A stretch of DNA of 8,500 bases from Thermodesulfatator sp. (GTDB taxonomy: Bacteria > Desulfobacterota > Dissulfuribacteria > Dissulfuribacterales > QOAL01). Location: positions 1-8,500 of the forward strand of contig QOAL01000208.1 of NCBI GenBank assembly GCA_003978135.1, written 5' to 3'. Both the position numbers and the translations under genes were made by a program. Within the stretch, counting starts at the first letter, position 1, and each line of letters starts with the position of its first letter. Below, piece by piece: positions 6,326-8,500 of this stretch. The notes under the pieces were generated by a model that saw only the letters and a program-made list of their open reading frames with translations, was not told where the DNA came from and did not search any database.

Positions 6326-7003
6326 TTATCCTTCTTCCATAAATTTCAGAAGCTCCCGGGGCCTGCTTATCAAAAGCTTGGCCCCGGATTCCCTCAGTTC
6401 CTGCTCATCCCTGAAACCCCACAGGACTCCCACAGGAAACATCCCGGCGGCCTTGGCGGTTTTCATGTCGATGGAAGTGTCACCCAGATAGATGCATTTT
6501 TCTGGCTTTACTCCCATGATTCTTGCTGCTTCAAGTGCTCCGTCAGGGGAGGGCTTTCTTGGGATACCAGGTCTTTCTCCCAACACGGCCTGAAATTTCC
6601 ATTGTCCCAGGTATCTTTTCACGCAAAGCCTGGTAAAGTTATGGGGTTTGTTGGAAAGAACCGCTAACTTGATGTTCATGCGGGCCAGGCCTTCCAGCAT
6701 CTGGGGAATATCCGGGTAGGGGCTGGTATTGGCATCCCAGTTTGCTGCATAATCTTCAAGAAATTCTTTCAGGCAGAGGGCAAGGGCTTTTTCGTCCTGG
6801 CGCATATGTTCAGGCACAGCTCTCTTTACCAGTGTCCTGGCGCCATCACCCACGAAATACCGGTAATCGTCCATGGGATGGGTGGTGAGTCCGTGACCTT
6901 TCAGTACCCGGTTCATAGAACGGGCCAGGTCTTCCAGCGTGTTCAGGAGGGTGCCGTCCAGGTCAAATACGGCCGCCTGGAATTTTTCTCTTTTCATGCC
7001 CAT
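6326..7003 (-). CDS. gph: HAD-family phosphatase, phosphoglycolate phosphatase (Gph)-like
   Basis: From the chosen start the protein has 225 aa, typical of Gph. All HAD motifs are visible: motif I DLDGT (nucleophile Asp14, Asp16), motif II SNKPH (Ser117), motif III Lys150 in PRKPSPDG, and motif IV GDTSID (Asp175, Asp179). A helical cap lies between motifs I and II (about 20-95). Gph hydrolyses 2-phosphoglycolate, for example from DNA repair or photorespiration-type chemistry; related HADs act on other small phosphates, so the substrate is inferred. ATG at 7003 is preferred because GAGG stands 5 nt upstream. The frame stays open back to 7117, but that extension would run into the start of the divergent peptidase gene and lacks family similarity. 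Its stop lies 6 bp from the stop of the convergent lipoprotein gene. Confidence 0.88.
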   Translation of the reverse strand: MGMKREKFQAAVFDLDGTLLNTLEDLARSMNRVLKGHGLTTHPMDDYRYFVGDGARTLVKRAVPEHMRQDEKALALCLKEFLEDYAANWDANTSPYPDIPQMLEGLARMNIKLAVLSNKPHNFTRLCVKRYLGQWKFQAVLGERPGIPRKPSPDGALEAARIMGVKPEKCIYLGDTSIDMKTAKAAGMFPVGVLWGFRDEQELRESGAKLLISRPRELLKFMEEG

Positions 7004-7008
7004 ATTTT

Positions 7009-7012
7009 CCTC
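7009..7012 (-). promoter_or_regulatory. Ribosome binding site setting the HAD phosphatase start
   Basis: Read on the minus strand, TTGAGGAAAAT precedes ATG 7003, with GAGG 5 nt before the start codon. This supports the 225-aa protein over the 263-codon open frame, and over the ATG at 6997, where spacing would be 11 nt. Confidence 0.65.
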
Positions 7013-7084
7013 AAGTGTTATATTGTTCCATGCAGTCTGTCTGTTTCTTAGGATATCATCATGACAGGCGGCTGGGAAGAAATT

Positions 7085-7093
7085 AAGGAAGGA
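7085..7093 (+). promoter_or_regulatory. Ribosome binding site for the M32 peptidase
   Basis: The purine run AAGGAAGGA ends 6 nt before ATG 7100. This fixes the start of the peptidase and gives the N-terminus expected for the family. Confidence 0.7.
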
Positions 7094-7099
7094 CGTTTC

Positions 7100-8500
7100 A
7101 TGGTAGAGAGCAGGCAATATCAGGAACTTAGCCAGCGATTCAAGAAGATTGCATTCCTAAAGAGCACGGCGAGTCTTTTGTCCTGGGACCAGGAAACCTA
7201 CATGCCTGAAAGTGGGCAGGAGCACAGGGCAGGCCAGCTTTCAACAATATCCGGAATCGTTCATTCTATTCTGGTGGAGCAAAGGACAGGTGAGCTCATA
7301 GGCCTTCTATATGAACAGGCCAAGGACATGGAACCTGACAGCGACCTGTTTGTAAATCTCAGGGAGTGGAAGCGCGTTTACGAACAGGCTGTAAAGCTGC
7401 CGGAAGAGCTTGTCAGGGAACTTTCCTACACAAGGGTGCTTGCCCACGGTGCATGGATAGAGGCCAGGGCAAAGTCAGACTTTTCCGTCTTCCAGCCTCA
7501 CCTGGAAAAACTGGTACAGCTTTCAAGAAAAAAGGCCATTTATCTCGGTTTTGAGGAAAATATGTACGATGCTCTTCTGGACCTTTATGAGCCAGGAGAA
7601 AAGACTGCGAACATCGAGGCCATTTTTGCCGCTCTGGTACCCGGCCTCAAGGACATATTGTCCTTTGTGGTTGCCAGGCAAGGCAAGATGACAGGGCTTG
7701 AGGGAGTGTTCCCCGTGGAATCCCAGAAGGTCCTTGCAAGACTCATGGCCTCGCGGCTGGGATATGATTTTTCCGCAGGGCGCCTTGATACAGTAGTCCA
7801 TCCCTTTTCTACCCGTATAGGTCCAGGGGATGTGAGGATTACAACCAGATGGAATGAACGGGATTTTACAGACGCCATTTTCGGTGTACTTCACGAGGCT
7901 GGCCATGGTGTTTATAGTCAAAATTTGCCTTCGCAGGCCTACGGGACCCCGCTGGGGGATTCCGTATCCCTGGGAATACATGAATCCCAGTCCAGGCTTT
8001 GGGAAAATATCGTAGGCAGGAGCATGGAGTTCTGGGAATATTTCTTGCCTGTGGCCAAGGGAATATTTCCTGAGGCCCTCAAGGGAATGGGCCTGGTGCA
8101 GTTCGTAAGGCTGATAAACCGAGTAAGGCCTTCGTATATCAGGGTGGAGGCAGATGAAGTAACATACAATCTCCACGTATTTCTCAGGTTCCAGATGGAA
8201 AAAGAGATCATAAACGGTCACATAAAGGTCAATGACATACCTGCCAGGTGGAACGAGCTTTTTGAAGAGATCTTTGACATTAAGGTACCTGATGACAGCA
8301 GGGGGTGTCTGCAAGACGTACACTGGTCAGGGGCTGCCTTTGGCTATTTCCCGACCTATACCCTTGGAAATATATATTCTGCAATGATATTCCAGGCTGC
8401 TTCCAGGGATATTCCAGATCTGAGAAGGGATTTTGCCAAAGGGGATTTTTCGGTCTTGCTGAAATGGCTCAGTGAAAAGATATACAGCCAGGGGCAGCGG
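7100..8500 (+). CDS. M32-family metallocarboxypeptidase (carboxypeptidase Taq type), 3' partial
   Basis: The frame is open from ATG 7100 to the window edge, giving 467 codons. M32 enzymes have about 500 residues, so roughly the last 30-40 are missing. The protein shows the family marks in order: LLSWDQETYMP near residue 27, HPFSTRIGPGDVRITTRW before the active site, HEAGH at 265-269 (zinc ligands His265 and His269, catalytic Glu266), HESQSR (third zinc ligand Glu295), RPSYIRVEADEVTYNLH, and HWSGAAFGYFPTYTLGN. These zinc enzymes remove C-terminal residues from peptides with broad specificity, excluding Pro, in the cytoplasm. There is no signal peptide. It stands alone, divergent from the HAD gene, and nothing ties it to the signalling operon. 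Confidence 0.95.
   Translation, partial: MVESRQYQELSQRFKKIAFLKSTASLLSWDQETYMPESGQEHRAGQLSTISGIVHSILVEQRTGELIGLLYEQAKDMEPDSDLFVNLREWKRVYEQAVKLPEELVRELSYTRVLAHGAWIEARAKSDFSVFQPHLEKLVQLSRKKAIYLGFEENMYDALLDLYEPGEKTANIEAIFAALVPGLKDILSFVVARQGKMTGLEGVFPVESQKVLARLMASRLGYDFSAGRLDTVVHPFSTRIGPGDVRITTRWNERDFTDAIFGVLHEAGHGVYSQNLPSQAYGTPLGDSVSLGIHESQSRLWENIVGRSMEFWEYFLPVAKGIFPEALKGMGLVQFVRLINRVRPSYIRVEADEVTYNLHVFLRFQMEKEIINGHIKVNDIPARWNELFEEIFDIKVPDDSRGCLQDVHWSGAAFGYFPTYTLGNIYSAMIFQAASRDIPDLRRDFAKGDFSVLLKWLSEKIYSQGQR

Larger units (their letters stand above)
7004..7099. promoter_or_regulatory. Divergent intergenic region between HAD phosphatase and peptidase genes
   Basis: This 96-bp AT-richer gap separates two outward-facing genes, so promoters for both are expected here. 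I see no -35/-10 pair good enough to name: TTGTTC (7023-7028) has no well-spaced -10, and TATCAT (7054-7059) lies 25 bp away. GATATC (7052-7057) is a short palindrome only. Confidence 0.4.

Noticed and set aside
6291..6330. Intrinsic terminator between the convergent lipoprotein and HAD genes
   Set aside because: A T6 run is present (6322-6327), but the only nearby stem (TCTC 6293-6296 with GAGA 6310-6313) is four pairs long and about 8 nt from the run, too weak and too far.
7023..7059. Sigma-70-like promoter TTGTTC / TATCAT for the peptidase
   Set aside because: The boxes are 25 bp apart, well beyond the usual 16-18 bp. No better pair was found.
7004..7117. N-terminal extension of the HAD phosphatase to ATG 7117
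   Set aside because: The extra 38 residues have no HAD similarity, the extension would overlap the start and ribosome site of the divergent peptidase gene, and ATG 7003 has a good ribosome site.
7523..8323. Long minus-strand open frame (266 codons) opposite the peptidase
   Set aside because: It lies wholly within the well-supported M32 gene, and its translation shows no recognisable domain. It is a shadow frame.

Overview
The window reads as bacterial chromosome, Gram-negative by content: a lipoprotein with a lipobox and an AsmA/YdbH-like envelope protein imply an outer membrane. Base composition is moderate, and AGG/AGA (Arg) and ATA (Ile) codons are common. Those traits and the gene content suggest a Desulfobacterota-type (former delta-proteobacterial) genome, but the organism is an inference. 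The window is almost entirely coding. No tRNA, rRNA, CRISPR array, insertion sequence or convincing intrinsic terminator was seen.

Region 1 (25-4071, + strand) is a tightly overlapping five-gene signalling operon of the stressosome/RsbRSTX class. In order it encodes a PAS-STAS protein (RsbR-like), a lone STAS protein (RsbS-like) and a small GHKL ATPase (RsbT-like switch kinase). These are followed by a fusion of a second RsbT-like ATPase with a SpoIIE/RsbX-type PP2C phosphatase, and by a histidine-kinase-like protein whose N-terminus looks like a third, decayed RsbT-type module. By family knowledge, the STAS proteins would form a sensory complex, the kinase would phosphorylate them and be released, and the phosphatase would reset them. 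No sigma factor, anti-sigma factor or response regulator is present. The visible output candidate is the terminal kinase-like protein, which has Asp where the phospho-accepting His should be.

Region 2 (4089-6319, + strand) follows with gaps of only 17 and 2 bp. It encodes a membrane-anchored AsmA/YdbH-like protein and a DUF1318 (YdbL-family) lipoprotein that looks like a fusion of a lipid-anchored segment with YdbL. In E. coli ydbH-ynbE-ydbL act together in lipid transport between the inner and outer membranes, so this is probably a compact version of that set. The tight packing suggests it may be co-transcribed with the stressosome genes.

Region 3 (6326-8500) is ordinary metabolism. A minus-strand Gph-like HAD phosphatase converges on region 2. 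Across a 96-bp divergent intergenic region lies an M32-family (Taq-type) metallocarboxypeptidase that runs off the right edge, probably a few tens of residues short of its C-terminus.
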